This document shows, in pieces, positions 1 to 6,277 of a DNA stretch of 39,276 nt (position 1 is its first letter; each line of letters starts with the position of its first letter). Location: contig NZ_JAMOLN010000085.1 in the NCBI RefSeq assembly GCF_024448165.1, positions 1-39,276 of the forward strand, in the 5' to 3' direction. The notes below the pieces were generated by a model. It was not told where the DNA came from. It did no database searches and saw only the letters and a list, made by a program, of their open reading frames with translations. The position numbers and the translations under genes are program-made. Origin of the DNA: Streptomyces longispororuber (GTDB taxonomy: Bacteria; Actinomycetota; Actinomycetes; Streptomycetales; Streptomycetaceae).

Positions 1-216
1 GCTCCCCGCGAGCGAGGACCCCGGCGAGGGCTCGGCGACGTACGACCCGTGCCCGGCGACGTACGAGGACGGTCCGGCGGCGTACGAGGACGGTCCGGCG
101 ACGTACGAGGACGGTCCGGCGGCGTACGACGAGGGCACCGGCATCAGCAGGAGGGCGACGGCGCTCACCGCAAGACCGGCCGCCCACCGAAGCCGCCGCA
201 GGCCCGTCCCCTGCAT
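1..216 (-). CDS. Secreted repeat-bearing protein, N-terminal part (runs off left edge)
   Basis: An open frame of 72 codons starts at ATG 216 and continues without a stop past base 1, so only the N-terminus is visible. A purine-rich ribosome site (GAAGGGG) lies about 5 bases before the ATG. Residues 1-32 form a typical signal peptide: basic start (RRLRW), hydrophobic Ala/Val/Leu core, then a likely cleavage near SYA/AG. Immediately after come imperfect seven-residue repeats of the form PSSY(V/A)AG, four to five copies, encoded by 21-base DNA repeats. The last recognisable copy is HGSYVAE. The repeats overlap the cleavage region, so the mature protein would begin inside them. The family cannot be named because the catalytic or binding part lies outside the window; it could be an exported enzyme with a low-complexity linker or a wall-associated protein. 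The signal-peptide call is strong, the function unknown. Confidence 0.7.
   Translation of the reverse strand, partial: MQGTGLRRLRWAAGLAVSAVALLLMPVPSSYAAGPSSYVAGPSSYAAGPSSYVAGHGSYVAEPSPGSSLAGS
40..143. repeat. Tandem 21-bp repeats encoding PSSY(V/A)AG
   Basis: Five head-to-tail units start at 40, 61, 82, 103 and 124. Units 61-81 and 103-123 are identical, and 82-102 differs from them by one base (Val/Ala codon alternation). The outer two copies have diverged. The units are whole codons, so they lengthen the minus-strand secreted protein in steps of seven residues. They are contiguous, with no spacers, so this is not a CRISPR array. Confidence 0.85.
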
Positions 217-280
217 GCCGTCCCCTTCCACTGCCGCCCGACGCTTGCCCCATCGCTGCAACAAGCCTCACATAGAGCAA

Positions 281-302
281 TAAATCGGGCACGCCGGATT
301 TA
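281..302. promoter_or_regulatory. AT-rich inverted repeat TAAATC-N10-GATTTA
   Basis: This lies in the 164-bp interval between the divergent secreted-protein gene and bpa, in the least GC-rich stretch there. The six-base arms are perfect and separated by ten bases. It is a plausible regulator site or promoter element for the minus-strand gene. No convincing -35/-10 pair could be fixed, so the call is weak. Confidence 0.3.
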
Positions 303-380
303 GCGGCCTCCAGGGTGGTGGATCAGTCCGGAACGGGGGCACCACGGTGATGTGACGGCTCGGTGCGAGAGAATGGCGGC

Positions 381-923
381 ATGGAGATGCCGAGGAACGA
401 ACGGTCGCCGGAGAACCCGCAGATCTTGGTCGTGGGCCAGGACGGAATGGCTCTGGGCGGCGGCGGAGACGACGACTCCCGCGAGGTCCCGGTGACGGAG
501 ATGGTGGAACAGCCCGCCAAGGTGATGCGCATCGGCAGCATGATCAAGCAGCTGCTGGAGGAAGTGCGCGCGGCTCCCCTGGACGAGGCGAGCCGGCAGC
601 GGCTCAAGGAGATCCACGCCAGCTCGGTCAAGGAGCTGGAGGACGGGCTCGCGCCCGAACTCGTCGAGGAGCTGGAGCGGCTCTCACTTCCCTTCAACGA
701 CGAGGCCACTCCTTCCGACGCCGAACTGCGCATCGCGCAGGCCCAGTTGGTGGGCTGGCTGGAGGGACTCTTCCACGGGATCCAGACGACGCTGTTCGCG
801 CAGCAGATGGCGGCGCGGGCCCAGCTGGAGCAGATGCGCCGCGCCCTGCCGCCGGGCGTCGGCGGCGACGAGGAGGACGATCCGCGCGCAGCGGGCGGCC
901 GCACCGGCGGCCCGTACCTGTAA
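381..923 (+). CDS. bpa: Bacterial proteasome activator Bpa (PafE-type, DUF2587)
   Basis: The 180-residue product matches the Bpa/PafE family, which forms an ATP-independent ring that docks on the 20S proteasome and opens its gate for unfolded or loosely folded substrates. Visible family features are the N-terminal segment with QILVVGQDG, a central helical core (about residues 45-160, rich in Leu/Glu/Ala), and a disordered Gly/Asp/Glu-rich tail ending in GGPYL. That last tripeptide is the expected HbYX-like docking motif (GQYL in mycobacteria). The ATG at 381 is chosen because GAGAGA lies 8 bases upstream; GTG 363 and ATG 387 are also in frame. The gene stands alone and ends in a strong hairpin. 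Its neighbour is a Ser/Thr kinase gene on the opposite strand; proteasome accessory proteins in this group can be phosphorylated, but a direct link is only an inference. Confidence 0.92.
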   Translation: MEMPRNERSPENPQILVVGQDGMALGGGGDDDSREVPVTEMVEQPAKVMRIGSMIKQLLEEVRAAPLDEASRQRLKEIHASSVKELEDGLAPELVEELERLSLPFNDEATPSDAELRIAQAQLVGWLEGLFHGIQTTLFAQQMAARAQLEQMRRALPPGVGGDEEDDPRAAGGRTGGPYL

Positions 924-936
924 GCAGCCGAGGAAC

Positions 937-974
937 GCGGAAGGGGCCGGCCCACTCGGGCCGGCCCCTTCCGC
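937..974. terminator. Strong hairpin between convergent bpa and kinase gene
   Basis: A perfect 17-bp GC-rich stem (937-953 with 958-974) closes a 4-base loop (actc). It lies 13 bases after the bpa stop and about 33 bases beyond the stop of the oppositely oriented kinase gene. There is no U-tract, which is normal for streptomycete terminators. It can serve both genes. Confidence 0.85.
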
Positions 975-978
975 ATGT

Positions 979-1010
979 GGATCAGGCGTGCGGATCAGGC
1001 GTGCGGATCA
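979..1010. repeat. 13-bp tandem duplication across a stop codon
   Basis: Two exact copies of ggatcaggcgtgc (979-991, 992-1004) are followed by the first six bases of a third copy (1005-1010). The third copy supplies the stop codon of the minus-strand kinase gene (TGA at 1010-1008). The duplication therefore lies immediately downstream of, and partly in, the gene end. Replication slippage is the simplest origin. Confidence 0.85.
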
Positions 1011-2705
1011 GCTGTCCGACGGGTTGCCCGTCGATACGTACAGGTCGATCGAGACGTCCTTGGGGTCGACCTCGTCACCCGCGCCGGGCACCTGGTTCAT
1101 GACCGAGCCCTCGCCGTAGGTGTTCTCGTCCTGCTCCTTGATCTGGTACTTCCAGCCCGCGGCCTGGAAACAGGCCTTCACGGACTTGATGTTCTTGAGG
1201 TAGAAGTCCGGGATCTTGATCTTGTTCTCGTCGTTGTAGCCGATGTCGGGATCGGTGCACTCGGACGTCTCGATCGTCTTCGTCAGATCGGGACCCTTGT
1301 GCCCGGCGACCTCCGACGTGGTCGGCTTGTCGGTGGAGCCACCGCCGCCGCCCTTGTCGTCGCCGTTCATCGCGAGGGCCGTGATCAGGCCGCCGATGGC
1401 GACGAGCGCGACGACGATCGAGCCGACGATCACCGCCGTGTTGCGCTTGCCGCCGCCCGATCCGCCCGAGCTCGGCGCGGGCGCCTGCTGCGGCGAGATG
1501 GAGTACGGCGGCGGGGTCTGCTGACCGCTCTGCGCGTACGGGGAGGCGGGCGGCGGGGTCTGGTAGCCGCCCTGCAGGTGCTGCGCGCTCTGCTGCGGAT
1601 AGCCGTACCCGGCCTGCGGCGGCGGCGTCGGCTGGCCGTAGGGGCCCGGCTGGTACGGCGTCTGGACGGGGCCGGGCGTCGGCATCCCGTTCTGGTCGAC
1701 CGGCGGGAAGACGGTCGCGCCGACACCGGCACCGCTCGACGTCTGGGCGCCGGGCACGATGCTGGGGGCAGCGGCGGGAGCGCCGGCCAGCGACTGGGCG
1801 ACCCGCAGGCACTCGTCCCGCATCGACTCGGCGCTCGGGAAACGCTCGTTCGGGTTCTTCTTCAGGGCGCGGGCGACGAGCGCGTCGACGGCCGGCGGCA
1901 GCGAGCGGTTGATCGAGGACGGAGCCACCGGCTCCTCCTGGACGTGCGCATACGCTATGGCCAGCGGTGAGTCCGCCTCGAACGGCAGCCGCCCGGTGAC
2001 CAGTTGGAAGAGCATGATGCCGACCGAGTACAGGTCGGAGCGGGCGTCGACGCCGCGCCCCAGGGCCTGCTCGGGCGAGAGGTACTGCGGGGTGCCGACG
2101 ACCATGCCGGTCTGCGTCATCGACGTGACGCCCGACTGCATGGCGCGGGCGATGCCGAAGTCCATGACCTTCACGACGCTGCGCTTGGTCATCATCACGT
2201 TGCCCGGCTTGATGTCCCGGTGGACCAGGCCCATCTCGTGGCTGATCTCCAGGGCCGCCAGCACATCGGCGGTGATCTTGAGGGCCTTGTCGGCGGGCAT
2301 CGCGCCGTACCGCTGGACGTCCTCGTCGAGCACGGAGCCGAGCGGACGGCCCTCCACGTACTCCATGACGATGTACGGAGTGATGGTCCCGTCGAGCTCG
2401 TCCTCGCCGGAGTCGAAGACCGAGACGATGTTCGTGTGCGTGAGCTTGGCCACCGACTGGGCCTCGCGCTGGAAGCGCTGACGGAAGGCGTCCTCGCGGC
2501 CGAGTTCCGTGTGCAAAGTCTTGATGGCGACCGCGCGGTCGAGCCGGGTGTCGTGCGCCAGGTGCACGGAGGCCATGCCGCCCTGGCCGAGCAGGTCGCG
2601 CAGCTGGTACCGCCCGTTCGCCACGGCACGGCCCGCGTACCGCCCGCTCTGTGCGCCGCCGGCGCTGTCTGTGCCGTCTCCGGGCATGATCTCTACGTCC
2701 CCCAT
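1008..2705 (-). CDS. Transmembrane Ser/Thr protein kinase, PknB-like with one PASTA-like domain
   Basis: The 565-residue product has a Hanks-type kinase domain (about 33-300): glycine loop GQGGMASV (40-47), ATP-anchoring Lys62 in AIKTL, catalytic HRDIKPGN (162-169), metal-binding DFG (182-184), activation loop with TSMTQTGM and GTPQYLSPEQA. A long Pro/Gln/Gly-rich juxtamembrane linker follows (about 310-420), then one membrane span (423-445), a Gly/Ser linker, and an extracytoplasmic C-terminal region (about 497-558) with the spacing of a single PASTA-like repeat (IPDFYLKN...GSVMNQVPGAG...). PASTA repeats in this family sense peptidoglycan fragments or lipid II; a single copy is fewer than the three or four of cell-division PknB. 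All catalytic residues are present, so it should be active. ATG 2705 is the longest start; an ATG at 2687 behind GGGGGA is possible and would trim six residues. It diverges from a second kinase gene across 383 bp. Confidence 0.93.
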   Translation of the reverse strand: MGDVEIMPGDGTDSAGGAQSGRYAGRAVANGRYQLRDLLGQGGMASVHLAHDTRLDRAVAIKTLHTELGREDAFRQRFQREAQSVAKLTHTNIVSVFDSGEDELDGTITPYIVMEYVEGRPLGSVLDEDVQRYGAMPADKALKITADVLAALEISHEMGLVHRDIKPGNVMMTKRSVVKVMDFGIARAMQSGVTSMTQTGMVVGTPQYLSPEQALGRGVDARSDLYSVGIMLFQLVTGRLPFEADSPLAIAYAHVQEEPVAPSSINRSLPPAVDALVARALKKNPNERFPSAESMRDECLRVAQSLAGAPAAAPSIVPGAQTSSGAGVGATVFPPVDQNGMPTPGPVQTPYQPGPYGQPTPPPQAGYGYPQQSAQHLQGGYQTPPPASPYAQSGQQTPPPYSISPQQAPAPSSGGSGGGKRNTAVIVGSIVVALVAIGGLITALAMNGDDKGGGGGSTDKPTTSEVAGHKGPDLTKTIETSECTDPDIGYNDENKIKIPDFYLKNIKSVKACFQAAGWKYQIKEQDENTYGEGSVMNQVPGAGDEVDPKDVSIDLYVSTGNPSDS

Positions 2706-3088
2706 AGGCGCCCCGACGTCGGCGCGGCCGGTGATCGAATTCAGCTATTCCCGGCCAAGTCTGCCCCAGGGCCCTGCCACGTCAAGCTCGATGCCCGTTC
2801 CGTGACCGTACGGGCAAGAAGAGTCGCGCAAGCGTTACAGGACGAGGCGTGCGAACTGCCGCGGAACAGTCATGGACCCGGCACAGAAATTGCGCGCACG
2901 ATTTGCAGGACGTGCACGGCAACGGGTTTGATGTCCGGTCCATCTCGGAACGGGGCCGCCGCCGAAGCCTGTAGCGTGGCCCGACGGAGGCGTATTCACA
3001 ACCGCGCGTACTCCGACGCAGGGATCCGGCAGCCCAGGCAGACCCAGACAGATCCAGACAACACGGACAGAAACGACGGCGAGGACTG
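2706..3088. other. 383-bp divergent promoter region between two kinase genes
   Basis: No reading frame with coding character was seen here. Toward the minus-strand kinase there is a candidate promoter (2757-2785). Toward the plus-strand kinase, TAGCGT at 2972-2977 could be a -10 box, but no matching TTGAC-type -35 is visible, so that promoter is uncertain. Bases 3040-3070 hold short cagaca/cagatc near-repeats without evident meaning. CGAGG shortly before 3089 serves as the ribosome site of the plus-strand gene. Confidence 0.6.
2757..2785 (-). promoter_or_regulatory. Candidate promoter of the PASTA-like kinase gene
   Basis: On the minus strand TTGACG (2785-2780) is followed after 17 bases by AGACTT (2762-2757). 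The -35 matches the streptomycete housekeeping consensus well. The -10 is only a partial TANNNT match. A start site near 2750 would give a leader of about 45 bases. Confidence 0.4.
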
Positions 3089-4657
3089 ATGGCACAGCAG
3101 CAGCGCGCTCAGGGCCCGTCCGACCCCGAGGCGACTGGCGGCGGTATGTCAGATGCGCCGGAGATGTGGGGCAACGGCGGACTGGTGGGGGACGGCCGGT
3201 ACCGGCTGACCCGCAGACTCGGCCGGGGCGGCATGGCCGAGGTGTTCGCGGCCGAGGACGTGCGCCTCGGGCGCACCGTCGCCGTCAAGCTGCTCCGCTC
3301 CGACCTCGCCGAGGACCCGGTCTCCAAGGCGCGCTTCACTCGCGAGGCACAGTCGGTCGCGGGCCTCAACCACCATGCGATCGTCGCGGTCTACGACTCC
3401 GGCGAGGACTACGTGAACGGCCAGGCCGTCCCGTACATCGTCATGGAGATCGTCGAGGGCCGCACCATCCGCGACCTCCTCATCAACGCCGAGGCGCCGG
3501 GCCCCGAGCAGGCCCTGATCATCGTCTCCGGCGTCCTGGAAGCGCTCGCGTACTCGCACCAGCACGGCATCGTGCACCGTGACATCAAGCCCGCGAACGT
3601 GATCATCACCAACACCGGCGCGGTGAAGGTGATGGACTTCGGCATCGCCCGCGCCCTGCACGGCGCGCAGTCGACGATGACGCAGACCGGCATGGTCATG
3701 GGCACGCCCCAGTACCTCTCCCCCGAGCAGGCCCTCGGCAAGGCCGTCGACCACCGCTCGGACCTGTACGCGACCGGCTGCCTGCTCTACGAACTCCTCG
3801 CGCTGCGGCCCCCGTTCACCGGTGAGACGCCGCTCTCCGTCGTCTACCAGCACGTCCAGGACATGCCGGTGCCGCCCTCCGAGGTCTCGGACGCGACGCC
3901 GCCGGAGCTGGACGGCCTCGTCATGCGCTCCCTCGCCAAGGACCCGGACGACCGGTTCCAGACGGCCGAGGAGATGCGCGGGCTCGTCCAGTACGGGCTG
4001 CAGATGCTGTACGAGCAGGGCGGCCACACCGGCACCTGGAACACCGGCCCCGTCGACATGCACGAGGGCGGCAACACCCCGGCGATGGGCATGGCGGGCA
4101 CCACCGCGCTGCCGCACCCCGGCGACACCGGCACGGCCGCGCAGCCGATGCTGCGGCCGCCGGGCGGCGACGACGGCGGCTTCGACGGCCGTGGGAACGG
4201 CGGGGGCGGCGGTGGCCGCGGCAAGCTGTGGATCGTCGCCGTGCTCGCGGTGATCGCGATCGCGGTGGGCGTGGCCTTCGCGCTGAACGCGGGCGACAAC
4301 AAGAACAAGGGCCCCAGCGACAAGCAGTCGCCGTCGGTGACGCAGTCCGAGAAGTCGGACGAGCCGACGGAGACGTCCGACGAGGGCGAGACCCAGGGCG
4401 AGACGCAGGACCCGGGCACCGGCACGGGCGGCGACCCCGACTACACGCCGAGCGAGCAGCCCACCAGCGAGAACCCGACGCCGTCCCAGACGGTGACGGA
4501 CGAGCCCACGGACGAGCCGACCGACGAGCCGACGAAGCCGACGAACCAGCCGACCCAGCCGACGGACGAGCCGACCCAGCCGACCGACGAGCCGACCGGC
4601 ACCGGTGGCAACACGGGCGAGCCCGGCACCGACGCCGGCGTCAACGGCGGCGCCTGA
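3089..4657 (+). CDS. Transmembrane Ser/Thr protein kinase with Thr/Pro/Glu-rich outer tail
   Basis: The 522-residue product has a complete Hanks-type kinase domain (about 38-300): GRGGMAEV loop (45-52), Lys67 in AVKLL, HRDIKPAN (163-170), DFG (183-185) and an activation loop STMTQTGM nearly identical to that of the divergent kinase, suggesting an old duplication. A Gly-rich linker leads to one membrane span (380-399). The outer part (400-522) has no PASTA or other fold; it is low complexity, ending in repeated TDEP/TQP units. Such a tail could span the wall or act as a glycosylated spacer; no ligand-binding domain is visible. The start at ATG 3089 has CGAGG about 6 bases upstream. The stop lies five bases from the stop of the convergent flavin-type gene, with no room for a separate terminator. 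Confidence 0.93.
   Translation: MAQQQRAQGPSDPEATGGGMSDAPEMWGNGGLVGDGRYRLTRRLGRGGMAEVFAAEDVRLGRTVAVKLLRSDLAEDPVSKARFTREAQSVAGLNHHAIVAVYDSGEDYVNGQAVPYIVMEIVEGRTIRDLLINAEAPGPEQALIIVSGVLEALAYSHQHGIVHRDIKPANVIITNTGAVKVMDFGIARALHGAQSTMTQTGMVMGTPQYLSPEQALGKAVDHRSDLYATGCLLYELLALRPPFTGETPLSVVYQHVQDMPVPPSEVSDATPPELDGLVMRSLAKDPDDRFQTAEEMRGLVQYGLQMLYEQGGHTGTWNTGPVDMHEGGNTPAMGMAGTTALPHPGDTGTAAQPMLRPPGGDDGGFDGRGNGGGGGGRGKLWIVAVLAVIAIAVGVAFALNAGDNKNKGPSDKQSPSVTQSEKSDEPTETSDEGETQGETQDPGTGTGGDPDYTPSEQPTSENPTPSQTVTDEPTDEPTDEPTKPTNQPTQPTDEPTQPTDEPTGTGGNTGEPGTDAGVNGGA
4496..4597 (+). repeat. In-frame TDEP / TQP codon repeats in kinase tail
   Basis: About 33 codons (residues 470-503) consist of short units such as TDEP (five copies) and (N/T)QPT, built from 9- and 12-base near-repeats (gacgagccgacc variants). 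They sit in the extracytoplasmic tail. Such arrays expand and contract easily, so length variation between strains is likely. Confidence 0.8.
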
Positions 4658-4662
4658 CCCTC

Positions 4663-5124
4663 CTACCGCCGACGGACCCGCAGGTCCGCGGAGCGCTGCG
4701 CGGAACCGCCCCGCAGTTCGTGCACGGTCACGAACTGCGGGGCGACGCGCAGGTAGACCGGGTCGAAGAGCTCGCCGTCCGCGAAGTGCGGGGCGGGGCC
4801 GAAGAGTTCGAGCTCGGCCGTGGACGGCTCGACCTGCTCGCAGGTGCCGACGCACTGCACCGACCACTGGCCGACGTCCTCGGGGCCCTCGACGCCGAGG
4901 TTGTCCGCCCCGTACGCGACGACGCTGCCGATGCACGCCTGGTGGTAGCCGTATCCGCGGTGCATGCGCAGCAGCAGTCGTCCGCCGGCCACGACGTGGC
5001 GGGCGGAGGCGAGGAAGGGCAGGGCGCGCATGCTGGTCGCCACGCGCCCGTAGGGCACGCGGGCGAGCAGCTCGAAGCCGCGGTCCTGGTCCGGCTGCGT
5101 CCCGGAGGGCGTATCGGTGGGCAT
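4663..5124 (-). CDS. Pyridoxamine 5'-phosphate oxidase-like FMN-binding split-barrel protein
   Basis: The 153-residue product looks like a small PNPOx/F420-type split-barrel protein: an N-terminal FELLARVPYGRVATSM strand pair, a central GGRLLLRMHRG strand, and WSVQCVGTCEQV, the usual edge strand that helps bind flavin. These proteins bind FMN, F420 or haem and often have redox or unassigned roles; the substrate cannot be read from sequence. ATG 5124 has only a weak ribosome site (GTGGTGAC). It lies downstream of and in the same direction as a DevR/DosR-like regulator, and a DosR-type dyad sits 57-74 bases before the ATG, suggesting control by that regulator. This fits known DevR regulons, which are rich in flavoproteins. 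It is convergent with the kinase gene, five bases apart. Confidence 0.75.
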   Translation of the reverse strand: MPTDTPSGTQPDQDRGFELLARVPYGRVATSMRALPFLASARHVVAGGRLLLRMHRGYGYHQACIGSVVAYGADNLGVEGPEDVGQWSVQCVGTCEQVEPSTAELELFGPAPHFADGELFDPVYLRVAPQFVTVHELRGGSAQRSADLRVRRR

Positions 5125-5180
5125 GTCACCACTGTGCGATGCCGACGGGGTGCCGGAAAAGAGGAGCCCGCCCCCAGGAA

Positions 5181-5198
5181 ACGGGACCTACGTCCCGT
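5181..5198. promoter_or_regulatory. DevR/DosR-type binding box
   Basis: The sequence acGGGAC-CTAC-GTCCCgt is a perfect 7-bp inverted repeat around four bases. Its core GGGAC-N4-GTCCC is exactly the core of the mycobacterial DosR box. It is centred about 66 bases upstream of the ATG of the flavin-type gene and 40-57 bases downstream of the DevR-like gene. It could instead act as a weak hairpin terminator, but there is no supporting tract. Confidence 0.6.
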
Positions 5199-5237
5199 GT
5201 CGGCGGGCGTCCGGGTGACGCCGGCGGCATCGGGGTG

Positions 5238-5915
5238 TCAGTGCTTCTCGGCCTGCATGCGGGCCACGTACGCGGCCGCCTGGGAGCGGCGCTCCATGCC
5301 GAGCTTCGAGAGCAGGCTGGACACATAGTTCTTGATCGTCTTCTCGGCGAGGTGGAGGCGCTCGCCGATCGCGCGGTTGGTCATCCCCTCGCCGATCAGG
5401 TTGAGGATCTTGCGCTCCTGCTCGGTGAGGCCCGCGAGGCGGTCGTCCTCCTTGCTGCGGCCGCCGTCCCGCAGCCGCTCCAGGACGCGGGCGGTGGCGA
5501 CCGGGTCGAGCAGCGACTTGCCCGCGGCGACGTCCCGCACGGCGGTCAGCAGCTCGTTGCCACGGATCGCCTTCAGCACGTAACCCGAGGCACCGGCCAT
5601 GATCGCGTCGAAGAGCGCCTCGTCGTCGGCGAACGACGTCAGCATCAGGCACTTGATCGACTCGTCCTGGGAGCGGATCTCGCGGCAGACCTCGACGCCG
5701 CTGCCGTCCGGCAGCCGCACGTCGAGAACCGCGACGTCGGGCCGGGTCGCGGGGATCCTGACCAGGGCATCGGCGGCCGTACCGGCCTCGCCGACGACCA
5801 CGATGTCGTCCTCCACCGAGAGCAGCTCATGGACTCCACGCCGGACCACTTCATGGTCGTCGAGGAGAAATACGTGAATTTTTCCGTCTTCGCGCACGGG
5901 CTCAGTCTCACACAC
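5238..5915 (-). CDS. DevR/DosR-like NarL-family response regulator (orphan)
   Basis: The product is about 225 residues. The receiver domain carries the acidic pair in LLDDHEVVRRG (D20, D21, counted from a TTG one codon upstream), the phosphoacceptor Asp66 in VAVLDVRLPDG, Thr94 and Lys116. A LuxR-type helix-turn-helix follows (about 163-220) with LTEQER and LAEKTIKNYVSSLLSKLGMERR. Long stretches match mycobacterial DosR nearly residue for residue, including the recognition helix, so a GGGAC-N4-GTCCC target is expected. The residue after the conserved Lys is Ala rather than the Asp of DosR. No histidine kinase gene is adjacent, so it is an orphan here; I recall that S. coelicolor has orphan DevR-like regulators that take phosphate from distant kinases. 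GTG 5915 is preferred, with GGAAGAG four bases upstream; TTG 5918 is possible. It is divergent from bkdABC. Confidence 0.9.
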   Translation of the reverse strand: MCETEPVREDGKIHVFLLDDHEVVRRGVHELLSVEDDIVVVGEAGTAADALVRIPATRPDVAVLDVRLPDGSGVEVCREIRSQDESIKCLMLTSFADDEALFDAIMAGASGYVLKAIRGNELLTAVRDVAAGKSLLDPVATARVLERLRDGGRSKEDDRLAGLTEQERKILNLIGEGMTNRAIGERLHLAEKTIKNYVSSLLSKLGMERRSQAAAYVARMQAEKH

Positions 5916-6277
5916 CAACTCTTCCCGTGCCCTGGGTGACCGGGATAACGTGCCGGTGTTCCGGCCCCCTGCCAGGCTGAGACCAAGTGTCGTCGCACAG
6001 CTGTGACCTGCGGCGCTCCGTCCGTCCCGCGGTTACTAGGAAATCCAACCAACGACTTACTTGGAAATCCAAGCAAAATCGCAGGTCAGATGGGGTTTCG
6101 CAGATGTGTGTCGTACTGGGTACCGTGCTGGGTGAAGGGTGCTTGCCGGAGCGCTGAGCTTTGTCTGGACACGCCTGTATCCGGCGCAGCGCACCCACCC
6201 CGTGCGTGGACGGATCAGGCGAGCCGAGCCGACTGGCCATCCGGCAATCCCGGGGCCGGACCGACGGAGGAGCACAC
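5916..6277. other. 362-bp divergent region between DevR-like gene and bkdA
   Basis: No coding frame is convincing. The region holds a 10-bp perfect palindrome CACAGCTGTG (5996-6005), then two copies of a TTGGAAATCCAA-type dyad (6037-6072), then about 200 bases without further symmetry up to the GGAGG before bkdA. A frame open from 6161 could extend bkdA, but it lacks a ribosome site. The bkd transcript may therefore have a long leader; promoter boxes could not be fixed. Confidence 0.6.
6037..6072. promoter_or_regulatory. Duplicated dyad TAGGAAATCCAA / TTGGAAATCCAA upstream of bkdA
   Basis: Copy 1 lies at 6037-6048 and copy 2 at 6061-6072, 24 bases apart (just over two helical turns). Copy 2 is the better palindrome, extending to CTTGGA-AA-TCCAAG (6060-6073). 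The layout suits two dimers of a repressor bound side by side. The pattern loosely resembles PdhR/GntR-type TTGGT-N-ACCAA sites. Distances are about 205-240 bases to bkdA and 120-157 to the regulator gene, so either promoter could be the target. Confidence 0.55.

Noticed and set aside
40..143. Possible CRISPR array
   Set aside because: The units are contiguous, with no spacers, and match codon multiples in a secreted protein.
49..303. A plus-strand open frame over the left-edge repeats
   Set aside because: It reads RGRSGGV repeats without signal or start support. The minus frame gives a proper signal peptide and ribosome site.
3149..4936. A 595-codon open frame on the minus strand opposite the second kinase gene
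   Set aside because: It has Arg/Val/Gly-rich composition typical of the antisense frame of high-GC coding DNA and no domain. The plus-strand kinase is unambiguous.
6161..6277. N-terminal extension of bkdA from an upstream start
   Set aside because: There is no ribosome site and no conserved sequence; GTG 6278 has GGAGG at the right distance.
5916..6277. Riboswitch in a long bkd leader
   Set aside because: There is symmetry only at the DNA-operator scale (12 bases) and no nested stems before the start codon matching any class I know.
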